The position numbers were made by a program, and so were the translations under genes. From positions 310,753 through 374,752 of the forward strand of contig NZ_RCYZ01000002.1 of the NCBI RefSeq assembly GCF_006439025.1: 64,000 nucleotides of DNA, given 5' to 3'. The stretch's first letter is position 1, and each line of letters begins with the position of its first letter. The DNA comes from Hymenobacter nivis. GTDB taxonomy: Bacteria > Bacteroidota > Bacteroidia > Cytophagales > Hymenobacteraceae. The notes under the pieces were generated by a model. The model was given only the letters and a program-made list of their open reading frames with translations, ran no database searches and had not been told where the DNA came from. Positions 31,755 to 40,042 of the stretch are shown in pieces.

Positions 31755-32324
31755 CTACAGCTTGGCGTCCTGCGTGGTGTCCGTCATGGCCGCCTGCAAG
31801 TAGCCGAGCATGGTCTTGATTTCGTCGTCGGTGTTGACGCGCAGCAGGTCCCAGGTCTTTTGGATGAGGGCGTCTGTCACTTCATCGGTGTAGGCCGAAG
31901 CCAGGTGCGGTTTGTCGCGCTCGAAGGGCCCCATGCCGTAGTCGCCGGTGGGCGTAGCGTTGGTGTGCACGAAGTTGGTGACGTGGTACTGGTACTGCCC
32001 GCCTTTGAGGACGCGGATGCTGAGCACGTGGCCCACGGGGCCGCAGTTGCGGCCGTTCACCAAGGCTTGGGTGCGGCCCTTGACGATGATTTTACCGGTG
32101 GCCGCATCCTGCACTTGCAGCACAGCGGCGTCGCCTTTGTAGCGGCGCAAGGCCCAGGCCCGGGCCCTGCGGTACAGCTCGCTTTCGGTGGCCCCGGGGA
32201 TGTCGACCACGGCGGAGTAAGCTACCAAGTGCGTGGTGGGGTCAACAGGCAGCGTGGGTGGATCCTGGGCGCGCACGGCCGGCGCGGTCAGCGTCAGCGT
32301 CAGGAGGAATAATAGCGTTTTCAT
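31755..32324 (-). CDS. Exported DUF4468-like protein
   Basis: A 189-residue protein with a signal peptide (MKTLLFLLTLTLTAPAVRAQ). The rest resembles the DUF4468 (TBP-like fold) group common in Bacteroidota: a start such as YSAVVDIPGATESELYRRARAW, then KGDAAVLQVQDAATGKIIVKG, and a C-terminal helical segment. Its function is unknown. Family call is from pattern recall. The gene converges on the end of the plus-strand locus, with only 18 bases between it and the small ORF. Confidence 0.65.
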   Translation of the reverse strand: MKTLLFLLTLTLTAPAVRAQDPPTLPVDPTTHLVAYSAVVDIPGATESELYRRARAWALRRYKGDAAVLQVQDAATGKIIVKGRTQALVNGRNCGPVGHVLSIRVLKGGQYQYHVTNFVHTNATPTGDYGMGPFERDKPHLASAYTDEVTDALIQKTWDLLRVNTDDEIKTMLGYLQAAMTDTTQDAKL

Positions 32325-32446
32325 AAAGCTAACGGGTTGGTAGATAAGTGGTATTTGATGGAAACGGAAGGGGTTGGAAAGAGCGCAGGATAGGGTGGGC
32401 GGGACCGAGAAACTATTTAATCAAGCATAAATCCTAGCGATTGGCG

Positions 32447-32491
32447 CATAAAAAAAGGCCCTTGGCGCAATGCCGAGGGCCTTTCAAAAAA
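32447..32491 (-). terminator. Intrinsic terminator (possible end of a short RNA)
   Basis: AAAGGCCCTTGGC (32454-32466) pairs with GCCGAGGGCCTTT (32472-32484) with one wobble; A-rich flanks become a T tract on the minus strand. It is nearly identical to the terminator at 32630-32664. No plus-strand or minus-strand ORF ends here, so it may end a short untranslated RNA. Confidence 0.8.
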
Positions 32492-32579
32492 ACGGGAGTG
32501 TGCGCAGCGCGCGCCAAAGTGGGTGCAGCATTGGGAACGGGGCGCGGCGGCGGTAGGGCCGTTGCGCCGGGCAAAGGTA
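32492..32579 (-). ncRNA. Candidate short RNA between two terminators
   Basis: A TACCTTTG box on the minus strand (complement of 32572-32579) faces the terminator at 32447-32491, with about 100 bases between and no ORF on the minus strand. The layout of orphan promoter plus terminator suggests a small RNA. The upstream -33 element is imperfect (TTC rather than TTG). There is no recognised RNA family. Confidence 0.3.
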
Positions 32580-32629
32580 CGCACGGGGCCCCCCACGAAG
32601 CGGCGGCCTGGCGTAACCTAAATTCACAA

Positions 32630-32664
32630 AAAAAGGCCCTCAGCAGTGCGCCGAGGGCCTTTTT
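32630..32664 (-). terminator. Intrinsic terminator after tRNA-Arg
   Basis: AAAAAGGCCCTCAGC (32630-32644) pairs with GCCGAGGGCCTTTTT (32650-32664) with one mismatch and a 5-nt loop. On the minus strand the T tract follows directly after the tRNA. Confidence 0.9.
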
Positions 32665-32666
32665 CG

Positions 32667-32740
32667 TGGTCGTGTAAGGAGTCGAACCTTAAACCTTCTG
32701 ATTCGTAGTCAGATGCTCTATCCAATTGAGCTACACAACC
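32667..32740 (-). tRNA. tRNA-Arg (anticodon ACG)
   Basis: A complete cloverleaf of 74 nt: acceptor GGTTGTG paired with CACGACC, discriminator A, D-arm with AGCTCAATTGGATAGAGC, anticodon stem TCTGA/TCAGA with loop CTACGAA and anticodon ACG, and T-loop TTCGACTC. CCA is not encoded. The anticodon is expected to be edited to ICG by TadA. Its promoter and terminator are both visible. Confidence 0.97.
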
Positions 32741-32759
32741 ATTTCCCCTGTTGGGAGCA

Positions 32760-32791
32760 CAAAGGTAGGGAGACTTTTTGGGCCCCCACAA
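32760..32791 (-). promoter_or_regulatory. Promoter of tRNA-Arg
   Basis: On the minus strand, TTG (complement of 32789-32791) is followed 21 bases later by TACCTTTG (complement of 32760-32767), a good Bacteroidota -33/-7 pair ending about 20 bases before the tRNA. Confidence 0.75.
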
Positions 32792-32837
32792 CTTTGGCCC
32801 CGCTTTTTTTGCTGTGCCGGGGCAAACCCGTTCATTA

Positions 32838-33563
32838 TCAGGGTGAGATTTTTGCGCCAGGGGCCGCATTGCCCTCCAGGCCGCGCTTCAGGGCCCGGTT
32901 GAACACGAAAAACAGGCCGAACAGCGAGGCCGCCACCAGGCCCACCAGCACGAGCTTGCTCAGGGCCCCCTGGTCGGGGTTGCGGAGCAGGGCCAGCACG
33001 TCGGATGCCTGGGTGCCGAGCCAGTAGAAAAATAAGCTGCGCGGCAGCATGCCCGCCACCGAGGCGGCCAGGAAGCGGCGGCGCGGCACGCCCACCATCG
33101 CCAGTACAAACGTCATGAGGGCAAAGGGCAGCACCGGCGAGAGGCGCGTGAGGATGATGAGCGACCAGCTCTGGGTTTGGAGTTGGTCGACCACGGCCCC
33201 AGCTTTGGGAAACAGATGCAGGAACTGGCGCAGCTTGCCGTGGTCGAGGCGCAGGGCCAGCTCGTAGCCGATGGCGGCGGCCACGGCGTAGGCCGCCACC
33301 ATGCCCGGCAGCCCCGCCCAGCCAAAGTAGTAGCCCGTGGCAATGGCCACGAACGTGGTGGGCGTGAGGGCAAACGCCATCGTGACGGCCGTGAGGGCGA
33401 AATACAGCAGCGCGGGGCCCCAGCGCAGCCCCTCCAGCAGGTGCTGGTGCTGGTAGAGCAGCGCGGCCACTGCCGATGAGCCCAGCAGCGGCACGGCCAC
33501 CAGCAGGAACATGGTGAGCAGGGTGGAGAAATTCTTCTGAAAAAGGGCGCGCAAAAAAGCCAT
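32838..33563 (-). CDS. VTT (DedA/TVP38-type) membrane protein
   Basis: A 241-residue polytopic membrane protein of the VTT/SNARE-associated Golgi (DedA/TMEM64) family, members of which act in lipid or proton handling. Five or six hydrophobic segments are present. The conserved reentrant-loop pattern appears in TPTTFVAIATGYYFGWAGLPG near residues 67-87 and in RLSPVLPFALMTFVLAMVGVP near 140-160. The open frame extends hundreds of codons upstream across the divergent PLP gene; ATG 33563 (MAFLRALFQKNF) was chosen because it is the first start before the first membrane helix. Confidence 0.88.
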   Translation of the reverse strand: MAFLRALFQKNFSTLLTMFLLVAVPLLGSSAVAALLYQHQHLLEGLRWGPALLYFALTAVTMAFALTPTTFVAIATGYYFGWAGLPGMVAAYAVAAAIGYELALRLDHGKLRQFLHLFPKAGAVVDQLQTQSWSLIILTRLSPVLPFALMTFVLAMVGVPRRRFLAASVAGMLPRSLFFYWLGTQASDVLALLRNPDQGALSKLVLVGLVAASLFGLFFVFNRALKRGLEGNAAPGAKISP

Positions 33564-33863
33564 CAACGGGGGGAAAGGGGGGCAGCCGGGGCCCCAAAGA
33601 AACGGCCCGCCCCGCCGCCGAAAGCCGGGGCGGGGGTGGGGCGTTTTACGGGGCCGGGCGGCGCGCGGCCGAACGGCGCGCCTGGCGCGGGCCAAAAGTG
33701 CCGGGTGGCCCGGGGCCCCACGCACCGCCGTTTTTTCGTGCGCGGCGGAATGCATTGGAGAAAGGGGCAGTTGTGGGGGCGGCCGGGACCCCGGTACGCG
33801 CCCGGCGCCAAAAGGCCGGCCCGGCCCCACCTTTGTGCCCCACCTACTTGTTTGCCCCCACCC
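33564..33863. other. Divergent intergenic region
   Basis: About 300 bases between the minus-strand VTT gene and the plus-strand cystathionine gamma-synthase gene. It is very GC-rich, contains GGGCCC words, and has a CACCTTTG box at about 33828-33835 close to the downstream start, which resembles the -7 element. No RNA gene or small ORF is supported. Confidence 0.35.
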
Positions 33864-35003
33864 ATGAAATTCGCCACCAAAGCCATCCACGCCGGCGTGC
33901 ACCCCGACCCCGCCACCGGGGCCATTATGACGCCTATTTACCAGACCTCGACCTACGCCCAATCCTCGCCCGGCGTCAACAAAGGCTTCGAGTACTCGCG
34001 CACTCATAACCCCACCCGCACCCAGCTGCAGGACGCCCTGGCCGCCCTCGACGGGGGCCAGCACGGCCTGGCCTTTGCCTCGGGCATGGCGGCCATCGAC
34101 TGCGTGCTGCGCCTGCTGAAGCCCGGCGACGAGGTAATTTCGACCGACGACCTTTACGGTGGCTCCTACCGCATCATGACCAAGGTATACGAGCCGCTGG
34201 GCATCGTTTTTCACTTCGTGCCGATGCGCGACCTGGCCACCGTGCGCGAGAAGGTGACCGCCAAAACCAAGCTCATCTGGGTGGAAACGCCCACCAACCC
34301 GCTGCTCAACATCATCGACATTGCGGGCACGGCGGCCATTGCCAAGGAAGCTGGGGCCCTGCTGGCCGTGGACAACACTTTCAGCACTCCCTACCTGCAA
34401 GAGCCGCTGGCGCTGGGCGCCGACATTGTGGTGTACTCGCTCACCAAGTATATGGGCGGGCACTCCGACGTGGTGATGGGGGCCCTGGTGTTCAACGGCG
34501 ACGAGCTGCTTGAGCGCCTGAGCTTCTACCAGAACGCCTGCGGCGGCACCCCGGGGCCCCAGGATTGCTTCCTGGTGCTGCGCGGCCTCAAAACCCTGCA
34601 CCTGCGCATGCAGCGCCACTGCGAAAACGGCCGCGCCGTGGCCGAGTACCTGCGCCAGCACCCCAAGGTGGAGCACGTATTCTGGCCCGGCTTCGAAACC
34701 CACCCCAACCACGCTGTGGCCGCGAAGCAGATGCGCGACTTCGGGGGCATGATTTCGTTCGTGCTGAAGGGTGATAAGAAGGAGGACGCCATTGCCGTGC
34801 TCGAGAAGTTCCAGCTCTTCACGCTGGCCGAAAGCTTGGGCGGCGTGGAAAGCCTCAGCGGCCACCCCGCCACCATGACGCACGCCAGCATCCCGCCCGA
34901 GCAGCGCCGCAAGGCCGGCCTGAGCGACTCGCTCATTCGCCTGAGCGTGGGCATCGAGGACGCCGAGGACCTGATTGAGGACTTGGCCCAGGCCATCGGC
35001 TAG
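33864..35003 (+). CDS. Cystathionine gamma-synthase/lyase family PLP enzyme
   Basis: A 379-residue PLP-dependent enzyme of the Cys/Met metabolism family, interconverting homoserine esters, cystathionine, cysteine and homocysteine. The PLP lysine lies in VVYSLTKYMGGHSDVVMG near residue 196, with the family motifs YSRTHNPTRTQLQ near 48, FASGMAA near 75, and WVETPTNPLL near 139. Synthase and lyase activity cannot be separated by eye. ATG 33864 gives the typical opening MKFATKAIHAG; an in-frame start 76 codons upstream is unlikely. Confidence 0.93.
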   Translation: MKFATKAIHAGVHPDPATGAIMTPIYQTSTYAQSSPGVNKGFEYSRTHNPTRTQLQDALAALDGGQHGLAFASGMAAIDCVLRLLKPGDEVISTDDLYGGSYRIMTKVYEPLGIVFHFVPMRDLATVREKVTAKTKLIWVETPTNPLLNIIDIAGTAAIAKEAGALLAVDNTFSTPYLQEPLALGADIVVYSLTKYMGGHSDVVMGALVFNGDELLERLSFYQNACGGTPGPQDCFLVLRGLKTLHLRMQRHCENGRAVAEYLRQHPKVEHVFWPGFETHPNHAVAAKQMRDFGGMISFVLKGDKKEDAIAVLEKFQLFTLAESLGGVESLSGHPATMTHASIPPEQRRKAGLSDSLIRLSVGIEDAEDLIEDLAQAIG

Positions 35004-35010
35004 GGTAGTA

Positions 35011-35066
35011 GCGACCCGTGCCGGCACAGCTTGGTGGCACGGGTCGCCACGTACACTAACCTGGGG
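35011..35066. repeat. Hairpin plus dispersed repeat unit
   Basis: GCGACCCGTGCC (35011-35022) and its exact complement (35036-35047) form a hairpin with a 13-nt loop. The right side (35023-35066, CACAGCTTGGTGGCACGGG...ACGTACACTA) is about 80 percent identical to 55381-55422, and in inverted orientation to the left part of the element at 55301-55428. It is a dispersed family with at least three units in the window. Confidence 0.6.
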
Positions 35067-35182
35067 GCCCCGGGGCCCCGGCCGATGGCCTGGGCCAAGC
35101 GGAGGCCCCACCGCGGCCGGCCCAACCCAATCGACTGCGCGCAACGTAGGTTGGGGCCCCTGGCCGTTTATCCCCTGTTGTC

Positions 35183-35887
35183 ATGCGCTTTTTGCCGTTG
35201 CTGCTCGCTTTTTTTCTGCTTTCCTGCGCTGTCAATTCCGCCGTTGCCCCTATGAACAACCCCGCCCGTACGGCCCCGGCCGTGCCCGTTGCGTGCCTGG
35301 CCCTCGGCGATTCGTACACCATTGGCGAAGGCGCCGATGAGGCCGACCGCTGGCCCGTGCAGCTGGCCGGCATGGCGCAGCAAGCCGGGCTGGGCGTGCA
35401 GGCCCCCGACTTCATCGCCCGCACCGGTTGGACCACCGCCGAGCTGCAAGCCGCCATTGTGGCCAGCGGCAACCACCGCACCGACTACGGCCTGGTGTCG
35501 CTGCTGATTGGCGTGAACAACCAGTACCGCGGCCAGAGCCCGGCCCTGTACCGCACCGAGTTTCGGCAGCTGCTGGCCACGGCGGTGCAGTTTGCCGGCG
35601 GCCGGCCGGGGCGGGTGGTGGTGCTCAGCATCCCCGATTGGGGCCTGTCGCCCTTCGCCCACAACCGCGACGCCACCTTGATTGCCAGCCAAATCGACGA
35701 GTTCAACGAAGTGGCCCAAGAGGAGTGCCGCCGGGCCCGCGTGGCTTTCGTCGACATCACGCCCACTACCCGGAGCGCCGCCGGCGACGCCAGCCAGTTT
35801 GTGAAGGACGGCCTGCACTACGCGGGGCCCCAAATGCAGCGCTGGGCCCAGCAGGCGCTGCCCGTGGTGCAGCGGCTGCTGAAGTAG
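35183..35887 (+). CDS. SGNH/GDSL-family hydrolase lipoprotein
   Basis: A 234-residue lipoprotein (lipobox LLSC, Cys15) of the SGNH esterase superfamily. Block I is GDSYTIGEG near residue 35, with the catalytic Ser; block III is GVNNQYRGQ near 112, with the Asn; block V is KDGLHYAG near 213, with the Asp/His pair. The substrate is unknown; members deacetylate sugars or cleave lipid and peptidoglycan esters. ATG 35183 starts the signal peptide directly. Confidence 0.88.
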   Translation: MRFLPLLLAFFLLSCAVNSAVAPMNNPARTAPAVPVACLALGDSYTIGEGADEADRWPVQLAGMAQQAGLGVQAPDFIARTGWTTAELQAAIVASGNHRTDYGLVSLLIGVNNQYRGQSPALYRTEFRQLLATAVQFAGGRPGRVVVLSIPDWGLSPFAHNRDATLIASQIDEFNEVAQEECRRARVAFVDITPTTRSAAGDASQFVKDGLHYAGPQMQRWAQQALPVVQRLLK

Positions 35888-35975
35888 GCGGGGCACCGGT
35901 GCAACGCTTTGGGGAGCAGCGAGTATCTTGAACCTGTTGTGTTCCACCAGCTTTCTACCTAACGCCCGCGTACCA

Positions 35976-36698
35976 GTGAAAAAACTCCTACTATTTGCCG
36001 CTGCGCTGGCCGTAGCAGCGCCCGCCACGGCCCAACACTTCGAGCTAATTGGCCGGGCCGGGGCCAGCTTCTCCCAGTACCGGGGCAGCGGCACCGAGGC
36101 CACGTCGTTCATCAACTACAGCAGCTACGCCGGTGCCGAGCGCGGCTACACCAACAACCCCTACGGCCGCCGGCTGGGCGCGGGCTTTGCCTTGGGCGGG
36201 CGCGTGCAGCGGGTGGGCCGGCGCCAGGGCCTGCTGGCGTTCGACCTGGGCTACGATTGGGCGCGGAGCCGCACGGCCATCACCACCCTTTACTATTACG
36301 ACGGCGCTGCCAACACGGCCTACGCCGCCACCGGCAGCGCGCACCTGCGGGCGCAGGTCCTGACAGCCTTTTTGGGGCTGGGCCGCCGCTTCCAGGTGGG
36401 GCCCCTGGCGCTCGACGTGCTGGTGGGCCCCGAGCTGGCCGGCCAGCTCGGGGCCCACGAAACAGGCCACGGCACCTACAACAACGGCACGGCCTGGACC
36501 ACGGACACCGACCGTGGCAGCCACTTTCCCCTCGATGGCCGCCTGCGGGCCGACGCCACCGCGTGGTACGGCCGGGTGGGCGTCAATGCCAGCTATTCCC
36601 ACGGCTTCGCCAACGCCCAAGCGGGCCTGGTGGGTGGGCCCGTGCGCGAGGCCTACGCCCGCACGCTGCGCTTGGGCGTGGCCTACCGGCTGCACTAG
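35976..36698 (+). CDS. Exported outer-membrane beta-barrel-like protein
   Basis: A 240-residue exported protein with signal peptide MKKLLLFAAALAVAAPATAQ, if translation begins at GTG 35976. The remainder alternates Gly/aromatic strands (FELIGRAGASFSQYRGSG, LGAGFALGGRVQRVG, LLAFDLGYDWARSRTAI) and ends in an aromatic/basic strand (LRLGVAYRLH), the layout of a small outer-membrane barrel. The frame opens earlier at 35928, but that extension (MNLLCSTSFLPNARVP) would bury the signal peptide. The function is not known. Confidence 0.7.
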   Translation: MKKLLLFAAALAVAAPATAQHFELIGRAGASFSQYRGSGTEATSFINYSSYAGAERGYTNNPYGRRLGAGFALGGRVQRVGRRQGLLAFDLGYDWARSRTAITTLYYYDGAANTAYAATGSAHLRAQVLTAFLGLGRRFQVGPLALDVLVGPELAGQLGAHETGHGTYNNGTAWTTDTDRGSHFPLDGRLRADATAWYGRVGVNASYSHGFANAQAGLVGGPVREAYARTLRLGVAYRLH

Positions 36699-37003
36699 CC
36701 CGCCAAAGGGTAGCCGTTGGAGAGGGCAGCATCCTGAAATTGCGGAAATATTGCGGTAACATTGCGGCAAGGCCGCCCGCTTTTGTGCGCGGCTTGGTTT
36801 AATGCGTTGCGTCAGTAGGGGGCCACAATGGGGCTCGCTGGGGCCTGCATTGGGCTTCATGGCTTTTCGCTGGTTGGATAATTATTCTTTTCGGAAGAAT
36901 ACTTATTACATTGGCTGGAATACTGCGGCCCGAGCTTTTCCCAAGGCGCTGTGGTTGAGCTTGGCTTGCGTCCTCTTTTTTACTTCAACTCCCTGTTTCC
37001 TGC
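36699..37003. other. Intergenic region before the TonB receptor gene
   Basis: About 305 bases without a supported gene. It contains three closely spaced copies of ATTGCGG (about 36738-36768) and AT-richer sequence at 36870-36960. The repeats could be an operator for the downstream receptor gene, but this is untested. Confidence 0.3.
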
Positions 37004-39817
37004 ATGAAAAAACTCTTACTCACGCCGCTATTTGCGGTTGCGGCCCTGGCCGCGCACGCCCAGAACGTTACCGTCACCGGCCGCGTGCTGGGGGCCCAGG
37101 GCGAGGCCCTGCCCGGCGCCACCGTGCTCGAGCGCGGCACTACCAACGGCACCGGCACCGGCACCAACGGCGAGTTTTCGCTGAGCGTGGCCCCCACGGC
37201 CACCATCACGGTGCAGGCCATCGGCTTTGCCACGCAGCAGATTGCCCTCAACGGCCGCACCCGGCTCGACGTGCGCCTCGTGACTTCGGCTACCGACCTG
37301 GGCGACGTGGTGGTGACTGGCTCGCGCGTGAGCGAGGGCCGCTCCAACGTGCTGACCACAGCCCCGGTGGACGTGATTTCGGCCCGCGAAATTAAGGCCT
37401 TTGCCCAGACCGATGTGAGCCAGGTGCTGACCTACGCCGCGCCCTCGTTCCAGTCGTCGCGCCAGTCCATTTCCGACGGCACTGACTTTGTGGACCCCGC
37501 CAGCCTGCGCGGCCTGGGACCCGACCAGGTGCTGGTACTCGTGAACGGTAAGCGCCGCCACAACTCGGCCCTGGTAAACATCAACGGCACCATCGGGCGC
37601 GGCTCGGTGGGCACCGATTTGAACGTGATTCCGACGGCTAGCATCAAGCGCATCGAGGTGCTGCGCGACGGCGCGGCGGCCCTCTACGGCTCCGACGCCA
37701 TTGCGGGCGTGATTAACATTCAGCTGAAAGACGACTCGACTGGTGTGAGCAGCAGCGCCTTATATGGCCAGACGACGCAAAGCGACGGCAAAACCGAGCA
37801 GGTCGATTTCAACGTGGGCATCGGCCTCAACAAGCGCGGCTTCCTCGACCTGAGCGGCCAGTTCCTGAACCGCGCCTACACCGACCGCGGCTTCACCGAC
37901 CAGGCCCCCCTCATTTACCTGGGCAACAACGGCGGCAACTACCCCGCTTCGGCCACCACCGAGCAGAGCCGCCGCGACCTGAAAGCCCAGGACGACGCCC
38001 TGGTGGCGCAGAATGGCTTCGACCGCAACGACTTGCGCGTGGGCCAGTCGGCTACGCGCAACTTCGGCGGCTTCCTCAACGGCGGCTACCGTCTGGGCCT
38101 GGGCTACGAACTGTACGTGTCGGGCGGCGCCTCCTACCGCACCGGCCGCGGCTCCGGCTTCAACCGCCTGCCCAACCAGGCCACCCAAATCGACCTGAAC
38201 CTGTTCCCGAACGGCTTCCTGCCGTTCATCAACACCACCATTTATGACCAGTCGGCCATCGTGGGCGTGCGCAACACCTTCGGCGGCTTCGCCGTGGATT
38301 TGAGCAACACCTTTGGTCGCAACGAGCTGGCCTACAACGTGGACGGCTCCGTGAACGCCTCACTGCCGCAGGGCGCCAACTTGGTGGGCTTGAGCCCCAC
38401 TAGCTTCTACGCCGGCCGCCTGGCTTTCTTGCAGAACACGACCAACCTGGGCTTCTCGCGCCGCTTCATCGAAGTGGGGCCCCTGGCCAACCTCAACGTG
38501 GCCTTCGGTGGCGAGTTTCGCTACGACAACTTCCTGATCGGCCGGGGCGAGTACGCCTCGTACATCAACGGCGGCCGCACCGTGAACGGGGGCCCCGCGG
38601 CCTCGGGCTCGCAGGTGTTCCCCGGCTACCAGCCGCGGGACGAGGTGAATAAGGGCCGCACCAACGTGGCGGGCTACCTCGATTTGGAGAGCGACATCAC
38701 CGAGAAGCTGCTCATCCACGCCGCCGGCCGGGCCGAGCGCTACAGCGACTTTGGCGGCAACGTGAGCGGCCAGCTGGGCCTGCGCTACAGCATCGTGGAC
38801 GCGGTGGCCCTGCGCGGCTCGCTGGGCAACGGCTTCCGGGCCCCCTCGCTCCAGCAGCGCTACTTCAGCAACACCAGCACCCAGTTTGTGAGCGGCGTGG
38901 CCAACCAGGTGCTCACCGTGAACAACGACAGCCCCATCGTGCGCAACGGCTACACGCCCGGCGGCGCCGGCCAGCAGGGCTTCGGCGTGGAGCCGCTCCG
39001 GCAGGAAAAATCGACCAACTACGGCGTGGGCCTCACCGCCAAAGCCGGGGGCCTCACCTTCACAGCCGATGCGTACCTGATTGACATAAAGGACCGGATT
39101 GTGCTCTCGGCGCAGTTCACGCGCACCAACCCCATCGTGAACGAAATCCTGGGTGCGCGCGAAATCAGCCGGGTGCAGTTCTTCGCCAACGCCGTGAACA
39201 CCCGCACCAAGGGCCTCGACGTGGTGCTGAACGAGCGCCTGCCGCTGGGCGAAAAAAGCCGCCTGCTGCTAACGGCCGCCGCCAACTTCAACCAGACGAC
39301 GGTGACGAGTTTCAACAGCTCATCGACCACGGTGAACAACGACCAGACCGCTGGCAACAGCAACCTGCAAAACACGCTGTTTGACCGCGCCCAGCGCACC
39401 CGCCTCGAAAGCGGCAACCCGCGCAGCAAAATCGCCCTCTCGGCCGCCTACACCTATGGCATCTTCGGCGTGGAGGCCCGCTCGGTGCGCTTCGGTGAAA
39501 TCAAAACCGCCGACGCCGACCCCGCCCGCGCTTTCCTCGACCAGACGTTCTCGGCCAAGTGGATCACCGACCTTACGCTCAATGCCCAGGTTACCAAGCA
39601 GATTGGCATCGTTATCGGTGCGAACAACCTGTTCAACGTGTACCCCGACAAGATCATCGTGAACCCGCGCAACAACGCCACCAACTTCTCCGTCGACCCC
39701 AACCTGAGCTATAGCTCGGCGCTCGACAACTCGAACCGCGGCCGCTTCCTCTACAGCGCCAACCAGTTCGGCTTCAACGGTGCCTACTACTTCGCCCGCG
39801 TGAACTTCACGCTGTAA
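37004..39817 (+). CDS. TonB-dependent outer-membrane receptor
   Basis: A 937-residue outer-membrane receptor. Signal peptide MKKLLLTPLFAVAALAAHAQ; carboxypeptidase-regulatory-like domain about 22-95 (VTGRVLGAQGEALPGATVLERG); plug domain about 100-240 (DVVVTGSRVSEGRSNV, RGLGPDQVLVLVNGKRRH, IPTASIKRIEVLRDGAAALYG); and a 22-strand barrel up to the terminal strand YYFARVNFTL. There is no SusD-like partner beside it, so it is not a typical SusCD pair; the substrate is unknown and could be a siderophore, vitamin or peptide. A strong terminator follows. Confidence 0.95.
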   Translation: MKKLLLTPLFAVAALAAHAQNVTVTGRVLGAQGEALPGATVLERGTTNGTGTGTNGEFSLSVAPTATITVQAIGFATQQIALNGRTRLDVRLVTSATDLGDVVVTGSRVSEGRSNVLTTAPVDVISAREIKAFAQTDVSQVLTYAAPSFQSSRQSISDGTDFVDPASLRGLGPDQVLVLVNGKRRHNSALVNINGTIGRGSVGTDLNVIPTASIKRIEVLRDGAAALYGSDAIAGVINIQLKDDSTGVSSSALYGQTTQSDGKTEQVDFNVGIGLNKRGFLDLSGQFLNRAYTDRGFTDQAPLIYLGNNGGNYPASATTEQSRRDLKAQDDALVAQNGFDRNDLRVGQSATRNFGGFLNGGYRLGLGYELYVSGGASYRTGRGSGFNRLPNQATQIDLNLFPNGFLPFINTTIYDQSAIVGVRNTFGGFAVDLSNTFGRNELAYNVDGSVNASLPQGANLVGLSPTSFYAGRLAFLQNTTNLGFSRRFIEVGPLANLNVAFGGEFRYDNFLIGRGEYASYINGGRTVNGGPAASGSQVFPGYQPRDEVNKGRTNVAGYLDLESDITEKLLIHAAGRAERYSDFGGNVSGQLGLRYSIVDAVALRGSLGNGFRAPSLQQRYFSNTSTQFVSGVANQVLTVNNDSPIVRNGYTPGGAGQQGFGVEPLRQEKSTNYGVGLTAKAGGLTFTADAYLIDIKDRIVLSAQFTRTNPIVNEILGAREISRVQFFANAVNTRTKGLDVVLNERLPLGEKSRLLLTAAANFNQTTVTSFNSSSTTVNNDQTAGNSNLQNTLFDRAQRTRLESGNPRSKIALSAAYTYGIFGVEARSVRFGEIKTADADPARAFLDQTFSAKWITDLTLNAQVTKQIGIVIGANNLFNVYPDKIIVNPRNNATNFSVDPNLSYSSALDNSNRGRFLYSANQFGFNGAYYFARVNFTL

Positions 39818-39836
39818 GCCAAGGCCCCGCGCCCGT

Positions 39837-39876
39837 GCAAAAAGCCCGCCCCGGTCATCGGGGCGGGCTTTTTTGC
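39837..39876 (+). terminator. Intrinsic terminator after the TonB receptor
   Basis: AAAAAGCCCGCCCCG pairs with CGGGGCGGGCTTTTT around a 5-nt loop (GTCAT). It is a strong stem with flanking A and T runs. Confidence 0.93.
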
Positions 39877-40042
39877 GGGGCGCGCAGGTTCAGTGAGCCC
39901 CTGGGTGGCCGCTTATCAGCGGGAACGTTTGGCGGCGGGCAATTCGCCGGACTGCCCCCGTGGGGCCCCCGCGCCAAACGTGTTTCTTGCCCGAAATGCA
40001 AGGCCGGCCAGCTCCGCGCCGCCGGGCTGCGTAAGCAGGCGC

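Noticed and set aside
33564..33863. A SAM-type riboswitch before the cystathionine gamma-synthase gene
   Set aside because: I could not find the conserved pseudoknot or K-turn motifs in the leader.
32838..35144. A 768-codon minus-strand frame covering the VTT gene and the cystathionine synthase gene
   Set aside because: Only the last 241 codons show membrane-protein features; the rest is antisense to a well-identified PLP enzyme and results from GC-rich codon bias.
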